Assembly (NCBI GenBank): GCA_028694645.1 | Contig: JAQVKM010000002.1 | Coordinates: 1 to 64,000 of the forward strand | DNA length: 64,000 nt | From: Bacilli bacterium | GTDB lineage: Bacteria; Bacillota_I; Bacilli_A; RF39; UBA660 | Reading direction: 5' to 3' | Part shown: positions 17,364 through 26,418 of the stretch, piece after piece | Position numbering within the stretch: position 1 is the stretch's first letter | Layout: every line of letters starts with the position of its first letter | The notes under the pieces: generated by a model | Database searches by the model: none | What the model saw: the letters and a program-made list of their open reading frames with translations, nothing else | What the model was told of the DNA's origin: nothing | Translations under genes and position numbers: made by a program

Positions 17364-17437
17364 AGGGGTATGATGCAATGGTAGCATGACGGTCTCCAAA
17401 ACCGTTCATTCGGGTTCAAGTCCTGATACCCCTGCCA
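17364..17437 (+). tRNA. tRNA-Trp (anticodon CCA)
   Basis: Acceptor AGGGGTA pairs with TACCCCT, D-stem ATGC/GCAT, anticodon stem ACGGT/ACCGT with loop CTCCAAA (anticodon CCA), and T-arm TCGGG-TTCAAGT-CCTGA. CCA is encoded after the discriminator G. A CCA anticodon reads UGG, in keeping with standard use of UGA as stop. Confidence 0.95.
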
Positions 17438-17450
17438 ATATATAAAATAC

Positions 17451-17480
17451 AAAACTTGATATTAATTATCAAGTTTTTTT
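17451..17480 (+). terminator. Terminator of tRNA-Trp
   Basis: AAAACTTGATA-TTAA-TATCAAGTTTT-type stem followed by Ts directly after the tRNA. Confidence 0.8.
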
Positions 17481-17506
17481 GTTATAATTGATTTAGAAGT
17501 GATGAT

Positions 17507-18166
17507 ATGCTATACGATTTAAAAATGAATAAATCAAATATAATTCTAAATGATGACTTTATTATTTATTATACACAACCCTTAAAAACATTTGCAGAAA
17601 TGAGCTTTAAAAATTTAAACATGAATAAAAAAATAATACTAAATTTTTTCAAACTAAATGAATTTAGAAAAGTAATGGTTATTCTTTTTGATGATATTAC
17701 ACAATTTAGAAACTATGTGTTAAGTTTAAGAGATACAAGTAACAAGTTACCAGAATATGCGACTAGTGTATTTGATAGAGGAGTGATAATTAGTTATATT
17801 GATTTAGAAAAAATAAAAGAAAGTGAAAATTTTATAAATAAAGTTAAAACAAATTTACACGAGTTTATTCACATTGTAAATAAAGAACAAATATATGAAA
17901 AAAGAATATTATGGTTAGATGAGGGATTAGCTGTTAATTTGGATGGAACAAGAGAATATTTAGAATATGGTGAAAATTTTAAAGAGTTTCTAAATACTAG
18001 AATATTAAACATCAAAAATTTGCCAAATATGAATGACTTAAATCATGGGAATAATTTTATAAATAATGATTATAATGGATATGATTTATCATATTTATGT
18101 GTAAAGTATTTAATTGATTTAGATAATATAGATGAATTCCAAAGAATTCTAAGAGATTATAACTAA
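17507..18166 (+). CDS. Gluzincin-type metallopeptidase, C-terminally truncated
   Basis: This 219-residue protein has a zinc-peptidase HEXXH motif, LHEFIHIVNKE (about 122), followed 18-20 residues later by WLDEGLAVNL, the third-ligand Glu pattern of peptidase MA-like proteins. No signal peptide is visible, so it acts in the cytoplasm or is released otherwise. The reading frame stops at TAA (18164-18166) but stays open for 24 more codons (GIEVGQTVLNNAINYYN) with normal-looking helical coding sequence, suggesting a recent nonsense change removing the C-terminus. The catalytic core is intact, so the product may still work. The substrate is unknown. Confidence 0.75.
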   Translation: MLYDLKMNKSNIILNDDFIIYYTQPLKTFAEMSFKNLNMNKKIILNFFKLNEFRKVMVILFDDITQFRNYVLSLRDTSNKLPEYATSVFDRGVIISYIDLEKIKESENFINKVKTNLHEFIHIVNKEQIYEKRILWLDEGLAVNLDGTREYLEYGENFKEFLNTRILNIKNLPNMNDLNHGNNFINNDYNGYDLSYLCVKYLIDLDNIDEFQRILRDYN

Positions 18167-18241
18167 GGAATAGAAGTTGGTCAAACAGTTTTAAACAATG
18201 CAATTAATTATTATAATAAAGAGAATATAATCAAAAAATAA
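18167..18241 (+). pseudogene. In-frame relic C-terminus of the metallopeptidase gene
   Basis: The 24 codons after the TAA remain in the same frame and encode an amphipathic helix-like end, then a second TAA at 18239-18241. There is no ribosome site or start codon for separate expression. This interval is best read as the former end of the upstream gene. Confidence 0.5.
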
Positions 18242-18353
18242 AATTTAAGAAATTCAATTGAATCCATGCCATAAATAAATCTTATCTGAATATTATATTC
18301 AATTTAACTTTTTAATGTGATATAATCGTAATAAGAAATTAGGAGATGACAAT

Positions 18354-19052
18354 ATGAAATTTGACTTAAAAAAATATGTAAATGAATTTTCGCTAGGAAT
18401 TGCTATTATATTAATTTATATCCTTTCTTCATATATGAATGGTTTATTAATTAATAAATTTAATTTATCAAGTATGCCTTTAGCTGTATACTTAATCTGG
18501 AATATTATATATGAAATTTTAATTTTAAGTATTATGTTATTATTATTTAATAAAAAATTAGAACATGATTTTGATGATATAAAAATTAATCATAAAAAAT
18601 ATTTTAGTGAAAATTTTAAATACTATTTAATTGGTATAGCTGTTATGCTTATTAGTAATGTAATTATTATGTATGTTTTTGAAGGTGGTATTTCTAATAA
18701 TGAATCAACCATCAGATCAATCTTACAAGTTAGCCCTGTTTATATTTTTATAACAGGAGTATTAATAGCTCCAATAATGGAAGAATTAGTTTTTAGACAA
18801 GCATTTAAAAATATATTTAAAAATAAATATTTATTTATTTTACTTTCAGGAATTGTTTTTGGAGGATTACATATCATAAGTAGTTTAAATGATATAACAA
18901 GTTTATTATATTTAATTCCTTATTGTTCACTTGGAATAGCATTTGCATATATATTATCTAAAACAGATAATATATTTACAACAATTGGATTACACACAAT
19001 GCATAATGGTATTTTAATATCTATTCAAATATTAGTTTTAATATTTAGTTAG
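18354..19052 (+). CDS. CPBP-family intramembrane glutamic/metallo protease
   Basis: This 232-residue polytopic protein of the CPBP (Abi/CAAX protease) family has the motif EELVFRQAF (about 144) and conserved His in FGGLHI (about 172) and LHTMHN near the C-terminus. Homologues cleave prenylated proteins in eukaryotes. In Bacilli they are linked to bacteriocin self-immunity and signalling, with substrates rarely known. The start has TAGGAGATGAC upstream. It is followed after 10 bases by a metallophosphoesterase gene and probably cotranscribed with it. Confidence 0.9.
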   Translation: MKFDLKKYVNEFSLGIAIILIYILSSYMNGLLINKFNLSSMPLAVYLIWNIIYEILILSIMLLLFNKKLEHDFDDIKINHKKYFSENFKYYLIGIAVMLISNVIIMYVFEGGISNNESTIRSILQVSPVYIFITGVLIAPIMEELVFRQAFKNIFKNKYLFILLSGIVFGGLHIISSLNDITSLLYLIPYCSLGIAFAYILSKTDNIFTTIGLHTMHNGILISIQILVLIFS

Positions 19053-19062
19053 GATGATTTAA

Positions 19063-19956
19063 ATGGAAGAAAAAATAGAACAAAAAAATGAACATAAAAA
19101 ATATCTTACTAAAGTTTTAATGATTTTTTTTATAATAATATTTATTATATGTAGTTTAATATTATATGCAAGATACATATCAACAAGTGGATTAATAATA
19201 AAAGAATATAAAATAACAAATAAAAATATAACTAATAATTTTCATGGACTAAAAATAGTCCACATTAGTGATATACACTACAAAACGACAGTAAACAAAA
19301 ATGATTTATGTAATCTGGTTGATAAAATTAATTTAACTAAACCTGATATTGTTGTATTAACTGGTGATTTAATTGATAAAAATATTAAATTAACAAAAGA
19401 TGATATTAATGATATAACAGAATGTATGTTAAAAGTATCCGTAACAATTGGCAAATATGCTATTATGGGTGAAAATGATTACACATATGAAAACTATACT
19501 ACATTGTTAAGTAATATTGAATTTACTAATTTAAATGATAATTATGATTTAATTTATAAAGATGATTTAAATTACATTTTAATATCTGGTGTTTCATCTT
19601 TATCAAATAAAGAAAAAAATTTAACAGAAAAAATGAAAAATATGTATGATTATTTAAATAGCGCTACAACAAAACCTGTTTACAATATTTTATTAGTACA
19701 TGAACCAGACACCATAAATGACATAAATACTGCTGATTTTAATCTTATTTTAGCTGGACATTCTTTAAATGGACAAATTAATATACCTTTCATTGGAGGA
19801 TTAATTATTCCTGATAATGCAAAAAAATACTATAAAGAATATTATAAAGTTAAAACAACTGATTTGTATATATCTGGTGGTGTTGGAACTTCTAATTTAA
19901 AATATCGTTTTTTTAATAAACCATCTTTCAATTTATACAGAATTACAAACAAATAA
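19063..19956 (+). CDS. YkuE-like membrane-anchored metallophosphoesterase with altered active site
   Basis: This 297-residue protein has one N-terminal transmembrane segment (about 18-42) and a calcineurin-like phosphoesterase domain. The first metal motif is normal (HISDIHYK, about 69) and LTGDLID is present. The usual GNHD reads GEND (MGENDYTY), and the usual GHTHGGQ reads GHSLNGQ, replacing a metal-ligand Asn and two His. LVHEPD is kept. Homologues include YkuE-type lipid or undecaprenyl-related phosphoesterases. With these substitutions, catalysis may be altered or lost. It lies just after the CPBP protease gene and is followed by a terminator. Confidence 0.85.
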   Translation: MEEKIEQKNEHKKYLTKVLMIFFIIIFIICSLILYARYISTSGLIIKEYKITNKNITNNFHGLKIVHISDIHYKTTVNKNDLCNLVDKINLTKPDIVVLTGDLIDKNIKLTKDDINDITECMLKVSVTIGKYAIMGENDYTYENYTTLLSNIEFTNLNDNYDLIYKDDLNYILISGVSSLSNKEKNLTEKMKNMYDYLNSATTKPVYNILLVHEPDTINDINTADFNLILAGHSLNGQINIPFIGGLIIPDNAKKYYKEYYKVKTTDLYISGGVGTSNLKYRFFNKPSFNLYRITNK

Positions 19957-19982
19957 AATTGAGAAAATATCTCAATTTTTTA
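19955..19982 (+). terminator. Terminator of the CPBP-phosphoesterase unit
   Basis: AAAATTGAGA/TCTCAATTTT stem followed by Ts. Confidence 0.8.
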
Positions 19983-20038
19983 GTTATTTTATCTATACGA
20001 ATATTAATACATACAATAATATATTATAGGTGATATGT

Positions 20039-20224
20039 ATGCCAAATGGATGCAATAATTGGTGGTTTGGAAGAGGAAAATGGTTATTTCTTTTATTTGT
20101 ATCAATAATGTTTTTGTTTTATCAATTAATATTAACTTTTTTCATTATAACAAGATTTAATTTATTTATTCTAATGATTTTATTTTTCTGGTGTTGTATT
20201 TGTATTATCAGAATAATATGGTAA
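20039..20224 (+). CDS. Small hydrophobic protein (hypothetical)
   Basis: ATG at 20039 (MPNGCNNWWFGRGKW) follows AGGTGAT and gives 61 residues with two hydrophobic helices. The ORF-track GTG at 20030 lies on the ribosome site. No family is recognised. Its 3' end overlaps the convergent ysxE-like gene by about 45 bases, which weakens the case, but the good ribosome site and a charged-then-hydrophobic layout support a real small membrane protein. A sporulation role is possible from neighbours but not shown. Confidence 0.5.
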   Translation: MPNGCNNWWFGRGKWLFLLFVSIMFLFYQLILTFFIITRFNLFILMILFFWCCICIIRIIW

Positions 20225-21085
20225 AACAAAATACCTAGTTTTATATATGTAATCAATTATTTTACTTATTATTTTACAATCTTGGTACTCAATATTTTGA
20301 AATTCCAACTTATCAGGTAATAAAAGTAAAATAAATAATAATTCTTTTTCTTCTTTTAATAAAGGATAATTTTGTTCATATCTTCTCAGTATTACTTCAA
20401 AATCATAATTTAATCCATGTTTTTTGTATAATTTATACAAATCAAATATCGGCATATCAATTTTAGCTTTATCCCAACTGATTAAGTATTTTTCATCATT
20501 TTTTAAAAAATGATCAATTTGTAAATTGTTGTGCAAAACGACTTGTCTTTGCCTTCTTAAATTTTTTACTAATTCATACCAATTGTTTATTTTATCTTTA
20601 CATAAAGCTATATTATCAAAAACAATGCTTATATTTCTAGCTAATAAATATTCTGAGGGACTCATATATGTTTTTGTTTCAATTAATGTAATTAAATCAT
20701 TATAGTAACTAAATAAATAATTAATATTGTTTGTTATATCTTCATATATTTTTTTATAATCTTCTATATCAACTTCTTTATAATATGTTGTCTTATTATG
20801 AAGTAAAGAAATTAAATCAATCATATCTAATATTTTTTGTTCATTCGGCATATCTATTTGTTCTATATATTCTGTTATTTCATAATTTTCATCTTCATTT
20901 ACTATTTTGGGATAATAATAAAAATTTCTTGATTTAAGATAATCAAAAATTTCTTTATTATCTCTTTTCTTTTTCTTAATAATATATTTAATATTATCAC
21001 TTTCAATTAAAGTTGTTTCACCAATCTTACGATATGATTTAGGTTTTAAATCATATTTTTTTAATATATTATTCAATTCAATCAT
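20180..21085 (-). CDS. ysxE: Spore coat-associated kinase-like protein YsxE
   Basis: This 301-residue protein belongs to the CotS/YsxE family, related in fold to aminoglycoside/choline kinases. The catalytic-loop region reads VVLHNNLQIDHFL (about 195), where a typical kinase has HGDxHxxN, and is followed by SWDKAKIDMPIFDLYKLY, equivalent to the metal-binding D motif. The His-Asn-Asn substitution suggests weak or no kinase activity. The gene overlaps the spoVID-like gene by 8 bases, reproducing the spoVID-ysxE pair of B. subtilis, where YsxE is a coat protein dependent on SpoVID/SafA. Assignment rests strongly on this synteny. Confidence 0.82.
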   Translation of the reverse strand: MIELNNILKKYDLKPKSYRKIGETTLIESDNIKYIIKKKKRDNKEIFDYLKSRNFYYYPKIVNEDENYEITEYIEQIDMPNEQKILDMIDLISLLHNKTTYYKEVDIEDYKKIYEDITNNINYLFSYYNDLITLIETKTYMSPSEYLLARNISIVFDNIALCKDKINNWYELVKNLRRQRQVVLHNNLQIDHFLKNDEKYLISWDKAKIDMPIFDLYKLYKKHGLNYDFEVILRRYEQNYPLLKEEKELLFILLLLPDKLEFQNIEYQDCKIISKIIDYIYKTRYFVLPYYSDNTNTTPEK

Positions 21086-21707
21086 TACTTGGAATAATTA
21101 TTTTATCTCCTAATTTTATTTCTTTTAAATCATTATATAATTCTAATTGTTCTAAATCAACTTCATATTTTTCAATTATGGATTCTATTGTATCATTTTC
21201 TCTTATTATATAAACACTGTAACTTTTATAAGTATCATTATCACTTAAACTATTAAAAATAGGATTATCAAATAAGTCTTCTTTCTCAATACATCTTGGT
21301 TGAATTATTTCTTGTGACTTTATTTCAGTAATATTATTTTGTATATCAAAATTTTCTCTTGTATCTTCTTGAATTATTATTTCTTTTTCTTCTAATTTAT
21401 CAATTAAAATTTCAATATTTATAATTAATATTTTATCATTTACTATTTCATAATAAAAATCATCAATAGTTATTCTTGCATCTTTAAGTATATATCTTTC
21501 ATCTAAACTAATTTCGAATGGTAATTCATAAAAAAACGGTTCTGTATTAATACTTGTTTGATTAATTTTATATTCTCCACTTATAATAAATTCTCCATAC
21601 ACAGAATTTTCTTTTTTATTTAAATTATGTTCTAAAGAAATACTTGTTATTTCAGCAACATTATCTTTAAAAATAATTTCTTTTTTAAATGGAATATTTT
21701 TTTTCAT
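21078..21707 (-). CDS. spoVID: SpoVID-like spore morphogenetic protein (N-domain plus LysM)
   Basis: This 209-residue protein is much shorter than B. subtilis SpoVID (575). It keeps the SpoVID N-terminal domain (about 5-110: PFKKEIIF, ISLEHNLN, GEFIISGEYK, FYELPFEISLD) and a C-terminal LysM domain (about 160-207, YIIRENDTIESIIEKYE), with only a short acidic linker. SpoVID directs coat encasement around the forespore and binds SafA/SpoIVA, while its LysM interacts with lipid II. The downstream overlapping gene is ysxE-like, as in B. subtilis. The compact linker suggests a minimal spore coat system. Confidence 0.88.
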   Translation of the reverse strand: MKKNIPFKKEIIFKDNVAEITSISLEHNLNKKENSVYGEFIISGEYKINQTSINTEPFFYELPFEISLDERYILKDARITIDDFYYEIVNDKILIINIEILIDKLEEKEIIIQEDTRENFDIQNNITEIKSQEIIQPRCIEKEDLFDNPIFNSLSDNDTYKSYSVYIIRENDTIESIIEKYEVDLEQLELYNDLKEIKLGDKIIIPSND

Positions 21708-21740
21708 ATAATCATCCTTTCACATTACTAAAATATATGA

Positions 21741-21768
21741 AAAAAAAAGATAAATATACTTTATCTTT
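21741..21768 (-). terminator. Terminator after the duplicated-domain gene
   Basis: AAAGATAAA/TTTATCTTT stem and a T-run on the minus strand separate 21767-23203 from spoVID. Confidence 0.75.
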
Positions 21769-23203
21769 AACAACTTACTAATTTTTTTATTTTTTTCAAC
21801 ATTTTTTTATTTTCTTTAACTAAACTATTAAAGTTTTCATCTTTTTCTCCATGAATATTATTATATAATATTGTCAATGTACGATTTAATATTTTTTTAG
21901 ATGAGAATAAAGAAGGATAATTATCTAAAAATAAATTCATTGTATATAAAAAGTTTTCATCAATAAATATTTTCTTTTTTATTTTTTTTATAAATTCTTC
22001 TTCATCACAAATATATGCTTTTATAACTTCATAATCATAATGTATTGAAAATCTCATTTCTTCTTCTGCTAATTCAGTATTTAAATCTTCATATATATAA
22101 TTAATAACATCATCAATAACTAATTCATGAATTTTCTTTTTATATGTGCTTTCTTTTCTATACATATTTACATTATCTAATTTTATTTGTTGCATTTTAG
22201 TTTTAAGTTCATTAGTTTTTATTTTAATAATTTCAGTATTATTTTGTTCACAAATAAAATCAATTAATTCATTTATTTTATGTTTATCACTATTACCAAT
22301 ATACTCATAACTCTTATCAATAAATACATTTAAAAATTCCATAAATTCTTCTGTCACAATATAATTTTTAAACTCTGATTTTTCTAAATCAATGTTACTA
22401 GCTATTATTTTTTTTATAATGGTAATATTAAATATTTGTTTAAAATCAATTATATCAAGTGAATTATCCATACTCTTGATATTTACTTTTTTTATTCTTT
22501 CAATTAATTCTTTATTTTCATTAATAAAATTTAAATACTTATTATCTTCTTTATTTTCTCTTGCCTCTTCACAAAGAGCAATGTTGTATTCAAGAACATT
22601 TATCGTTCTTTTTTTTATTTTGTCATCAAGAAAAATTTTAGGAAAATCATATAAAAATTTTTTTATTGATAATAAATAATATGGATTATTGCTAAACAAA
22701 TCATTTATACTATTAATAAAATTGTTTGAATCTAAAAAATATGATTGCATAACAGTAAAATCAAATCTTAATGATTTTTCAATTGTTTCTTTATATATAA
22801 TTTGATAATTGTTTTTTAAATAAAAATCTAAATCATTAAATTTGTGTGCGAATTCATTATAATATATTTCATAAGAATTATTAATTTTGTTAAGCAAAAA
22901 TCTTCCATATATTCTATAATATATTCCTTTTAAAATGTCATAATCTTCTCTTTCTTTATCTTTCTCTATTAACTTCCCAATATAATTAATTGTTTGGTTA
23001 ATATTATTTACAATATCAGAAGGATATATACTATTTTTAAATATTTTATCTAAATGATTATCAAAATAATTTAAATAATCAATTTGTAATAATATATCTT
23101 TTATTTCATTTAAGTCTTTATTTATATCTTTAGAAAAAAACAAATAATCATTTAATAAATCAAAATAGTATTCATTAATTTCTAATTTTAATTTCTTATT
23201 CAT
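21767..23203 (-). CDS. Unknown protein with an internal duplication
   Basis: I do not recognise this 478-residue soluble, Asn/Lys/Ile-rich protein. It contains two related helical modules, about residues 145-240 and 383-474. Each has a RF-start, a hydrophobic YF/YI segment, a 'FLYDFPKIF' or 'FLDNYPSLF' block, 'KKRTINVLEYNI' or 'LNRTLTILYNNI', and an ENKELIERIKK-type Lys-rich end. There is no signal peptide or membrane helix. The gene starts one base after the lon stop codon, suggesting cotranscription and translational coupling with Lon protease. Its terminator follows. Whether it is a Lon adaptor or substrate is unknown. Confidence 0.7.
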   Translation of the reverse strand: MNKKLKLEINEYYFDLLNDYLFFSKDINKDLNEIKDILLQIDYLNYFDNHLDKIFKNSIYPSDIVNNINQTINYIGKLIEKDKEREDYDILKGIYYRIYGRFLLNKINNSYEIYYNEFAHKFNDLDFYLKNNYQIIYKETIEKSLRFDFTVMQSYFLDSNNFINSINDLFSNNPYYLLSIKKFLYDFPKIFLDDKIKKRTINVLEYNIALCEEARENKEDNKYLNFINENKELIERIKKVNIKSMDNSLDIIDFKQIFNITIIKKIIASNIDLEKSEFKNYIVTEEFMEFLNVFIDKSYEYIGNSDKHKINELIDFICEQNNTEIIKIKTNELKTKMQQIKLDNVNMYRKESTYKKKIHELVIDDVINYIYEDLNTELAEEEMRFSIHYDYEVIKAYICDEEEFIKKIKKKIFIDENFLYTMNLFLDNYPSLFSSKKILNRTLTILYNNIHGEKDENFNSLVKENKKMLKKIKKLVSC

Positions 23204-23204
23204 T

Positions 23205-25514
23205 TTAATTCTCCTTTAATATTTTATATATATCTTTATAATTTTTAACTGGAACAAATTCTATGTTATTTTTTATTTCACTAGGAATTTCATCTAAATC
23301 TCTATAATTACCATCTGGAATAATTATTTTTTTTATTCCATTACGATAAGCTCCAATACTTTTTTCTTTTAACCCTCCAATAGCTAGGACATTACCGCGC
23401 AAAGTAATTTCTCCTGTAAAAGCCAAAGTTTTAGGTATTTTTAAATTTGTTAAAGCACTAATTAAACAAGAAGTTAAAGCTACTCCAGCACTTGGTCCAT
23501 CTTTAGGTATAGCTCCTTCTGGAACGTGTATATGTATATCATTTTGCATTAATAATTCATAATTTATTTTGAAATATTTATAATTAGCTTTAATATAATT
23601 TAATGCTATTAAAGCACTTTCTTTCATTATTTCCCCAAGTGAACCTGTTAATACAAGATTTCCATTACCTTTAAAATAATTAACTTCAATTGGTAATACA
23701 TCGCCTCCAAAGGAAGTATATGCAAGACCATTTACTATCCCTATTTCTGATGATAACTTATTTATAAAAGGATATTTTTCTTTACCTAAATATTCAATTA
23801 CCAATTTATTATCGATAATAAATTTGTTTACAAGAATTCTTTTTATAGCCAAAGTTGTAACAATTTTTCTTATTATTTTTGATAACAATCTATCTAATTC
23901 TCTAACCCCGGCTTCTTTCGTATAGCATCTTATTATTTTAAGTATTGTTTCATCTTTTATATCAATTCCTTTAAAATTAACTCCATGCTCTTTACAAATT
24001 TTAGGCAACAAATATTTTTTAGCAATATCTATTTTTTCATACTCTGTATAGCCCGATAACATAACTATTTCCAATCTATCTTTTAAAGCTTCTGGAATAT
24101 CTTCAATATAGTTAGCTGTTGCAATAAACATAACTTTAGATAAATCATATTCTTCTTCAATATAATTATCACTAAAATATTTATTTTGTTCTGGATCCAA
24201 TATTTCTAATAATACACTTGCAGGGTCCCCTTTATAATTTTTTGTCATTTTATCTATTTCATCAATTAAAAAAACGGGATTGCTACTTTTGGCTTTTTTC
24301 AAAGATGATATAATTCTTCCTGGATTTGATCCAAGATAGGTTCTTCTATGTCCTATAAGTTCAGCTTCATCATTAATTCCGCCTACTGATATTTTAACAA
24401 AATTACGATTCATAGCATTAGCTATTGAAAAAGCCAACGAAGTTTTTCCAACTCCAGGAGGTCCTACTAAACAAATAATTGGGCCACGTAAACTATTGGT
24501 CATTTGCTTAACTGCTAAATACTCCACTATTCTTGTTTTTACTTTTTCTAGTCCACTATGTGAAAAATCTAATTTTTCTCTAACATTTATTAAATCATCA
24601 TTATCTAAAGTATATTTATTCCAAGGTAACTCTATCATCCAATCAATGTAGCTTCTAATTATATTAGCTTCTGGGGAGGCTTCAGATAATGTTTCATATC
24701 TATTTACTTCATCATTGATTCTTTTAATTATTTTTTCACTTGCTTTTATTTCTTTAATTTTATTTCTAATTTTATTTATATCTTCATCTTTAATAGATGC
24801 TTCACCTAAATCTTGCTTAATTATTTTTATTTTTTCTCTTAACAAATAATTTTTTTGATTTCTATCTAAATCATTTTTAATTCTAGAATCTAATTCTCTT
24901 TCAATATTAAAACTTTCTTTTTCAATATATATATCTTTAAGTAACATTTCTAATCTTTCAACAGAAGAATTATTACATAAATATTGATTTAATCTATCTA
25001 TTGATAATTGCAAATATGGTGCTATTATATCTGTAATTTGATTTAAATCTGTTATATTTGAAATAAGAGATAAAACACTATTACTTACGTATGGAATAGC
25101 TTTAATATAATCTTCCATTTCTTTAATTAATTTTTTAATATAAACTTGTTCTTTTTCTTCATTAATTACTATTTTATCTTCATTTTCAATAATTGATTCT
25201 AAACTATCACTACTCAAGTATTCAATTACTTTAGCTCTATTTATTCCCGTTAATACTATTCTAATTTTACCATTAGGAAGTTCTATTTTATGAGATATTT
25301 TAGCTACTACGCCATATTTTTGTAATTCATTTATATTTGGATTTTCTTCTAATGTATCTAATTGTGTAACAACCAATATATTATTATTATGGAACATTGA
25401 AGCTATATCAATTATATTTTTACTAACATCATTATCAAACTCTAGTTTAATATCATTATTAGGTAATAAAATGATTCCTCTAAGGATAATCACAGGTAAA
25501 TTTATTTTAACCAT
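23205..25514 (-). CDS. lon: ATP-dependent Lon protease
   Basis: This 769-residue LonA-type protease has an N-terminal substrate domain (about 1-200), an AAA+ module with GPPGVGKTSLA (about 352) and Walker B VFLIDEID (about 420), and a C-terminal serine-lysine protease domain with the catalytic Ser in PKDGPSAGVAL (about 676) and Lys in KEKSIGAYRNG (about 718). It degrades misfolded and regulatory proteins in the cytosol. Length matches the family. The ribosome site GGAGGTG precedes the ATG. It heads a unit with the unknown duplicated-domain gene, close to spoVID-ysxE. lonA also lies in this general region in B. subtilis. Confidence 0.97.
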   Translation of the reverse strand: MVKINLPVIILRGIILLPNNDIKLEFDNDVSKNIIDIASMFHNNNILVVTQLDTLEENPNINELQKYGVVAKISHKIELPNGKIRIVLTGINRAKVIEYLSSDSLESIIENEDKIVINEEKEQVYIKKLIKEMEDYIKAIPYVSNSVLSLISNITDLNQITDIIAPYLQLSIDRLNQYLCNNSSVERLEMLLKDIYIEKESFNIERELDSRIKNDLDRNQKNYLLREKIKIIKQDLGEASIKDEDINKIRNKIKEIKASEKIIKRINDEVNRYETLSEASPEANIIRSYIDWMIELPWNKYTLDNDDLINVREKLDFSHSGLEKVKTRIVEYLAVKQMTNSLRGPIICLVGPPGVGKTSLAFSIANAMNRNFVKISVGGINDEAELIGHRRTYLGSNPGRIISSLKKAKSSNPVFLIDEIDKMTKNYKGDPASVLLEILDPEQNKYFSDNYIEEEYDLSKVMFIATANYIEDIPEALKDRLEIVMLSGYTEYEKIDIAKKYLLPKICKEHGVNFKGIDIKDETILKIIRCYTKEAGVRELDRLLSKIIRKIVTTLAIKRILVNKFIIDNKLVIEYLGKEKYPFINKLSSEIGIVNGLAYTSFGGDVLPIEVNYFKGNGNLVLTGSLGEIMKESALIALNYIKANYKYFKINYELLMQNDIHIHVPEGAIPKDGPSAGVALTSCLISALTNLKIPKTLAFTGEITLRGNVLAIGGLKEKSIGAYRNGIKKIIIPDGNYRDLDEIPSEIKNNIEFVPVKNYKDIYKILKEN

Positions 25515-25611
25515 TTTATTACACCTCCGCTAATTAACAATTGTTTTCTATTATATTATAAATGAATTAAAAAGTCCAATATTTTTTACTATTTTAATTA
25601 ATTTATTTAAC

Positions 25612-25638
25612 AAAAAAATGTTGAAAATTCAACATTTT
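25612..25638 (-). terminator. Terminator of the 25648-26295 gene
   Basis: AAATGTTGAA/TTCAACATTT stem and a T-run on the minus strand, directly after the stop codon. Confidence 0.8.
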
Positions 25639-25647
25639 AAAATATTA

Positions 25648-26295
25648 CTATTTATATACTTTTTGATTACTAATTTTTTTTCTTTCCTCAAATTTATCTT
25701 CTTCTAAATCAGTTAAATAATATTCAATTCCAAGTTTTTTTATAAAAAGGTAATTACTTGCTCCATACACACAAAAATATGTGTTCAATAATTTTTTAGT
25801 TGTTGTATAGTCTTCTAATTCTTTTTCAGTTAAGAAACTTGAAATACTACTATTGTTTTCATTTGCTTTATTGAGATTTAATTCTAACAAATCAAATATT
25901 CTTCTTCCAACATACCCTATTATTTTATGATTACAATTTTCTCTTATCATTGATGATTTTTTTAAATTAAAACTTGTAATAAATTTCAAATAAAATAATT
26001 TATTATTTTTCATTTTTTCACAATAATCAGATAATTCTTCATCTGATAAGTTTTTTTCCAATTTATGTTCTAAGGCATCTTTCAAAAGTAAATATTGTAA
26101 ATAACCTAAACGATATGACTTTTCATATAGTTTCAATAATTCAGATAAATTAATATAATCTCCAATATTTGTTATTTCTTTAGAATTTATTTTTTCTACT
26201 CTAAATAAATTTATTATGAATTTATTTTGCATTAATTCATCAATAAAATCTATTTTTATTGAACTATCAATATTATTATCTTTTTTCTTTTCCAA
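25648..26295 (-). CDS. Unknown protein, paralogue A of a tandem pair
   Basis: This 215-residue protein is unrecognised but is clearly related to its neighbour at 26419-26985. Shared blocks are a KLYEKSYRLGYLQYLLLKD-type helix (about 55), an LSDEELSDYCEKMKNN-type segment (about 85), and a C-terminal FCVYGASNYLFIKKLGIEYYL block (about 180) followed by acidic residues. It is predicted soluble and helical with no signal peptide. The two genes lie head to tail, each with its own spacing and possible promoter. Function cannot be stated. Confidence 0.7.
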   Translation of the reverse strand: MEKKKDNNIDSSIKIDFIDELMQNKFIINLFRVEKINSKEITNIGDYINLSELLKLYEKSYRLGYLQYLLLKDALEHKLEKNLSDEELSDYCEKMKNNKLFYLKFITSFNLKKSSMIRENCNHKIIGYVGRRIFDLLELNLNKANENNSSISSFLTEKELEDYTTTKKLLNTYFCVYGASNYLFIKKLGIEYYLTDLEEDKFEERKKISNQKVYK

Positions 26296-26418
26296 GTTTA
26301 TTCCCCCTAAATAGAAGTTATTATAGCAGAGATTTTATTTTTGTCAAAATTAGTAAACAGTGATCTTTCTTTATAACATCAATAAATAAATTTTACAAAA
26401 AAAAAATAAATAAATAAT

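Noticed and set aside
17364-17437. Possible Mollicutes code (UGA read as Trp) given the very low GC and small-genome style.
   Set aside because: The Trp tRNA has anticodon CCA, conserved Trp codons such as in the GapA WYDNE motif are TGG, and several intact ORFs end in TGA.
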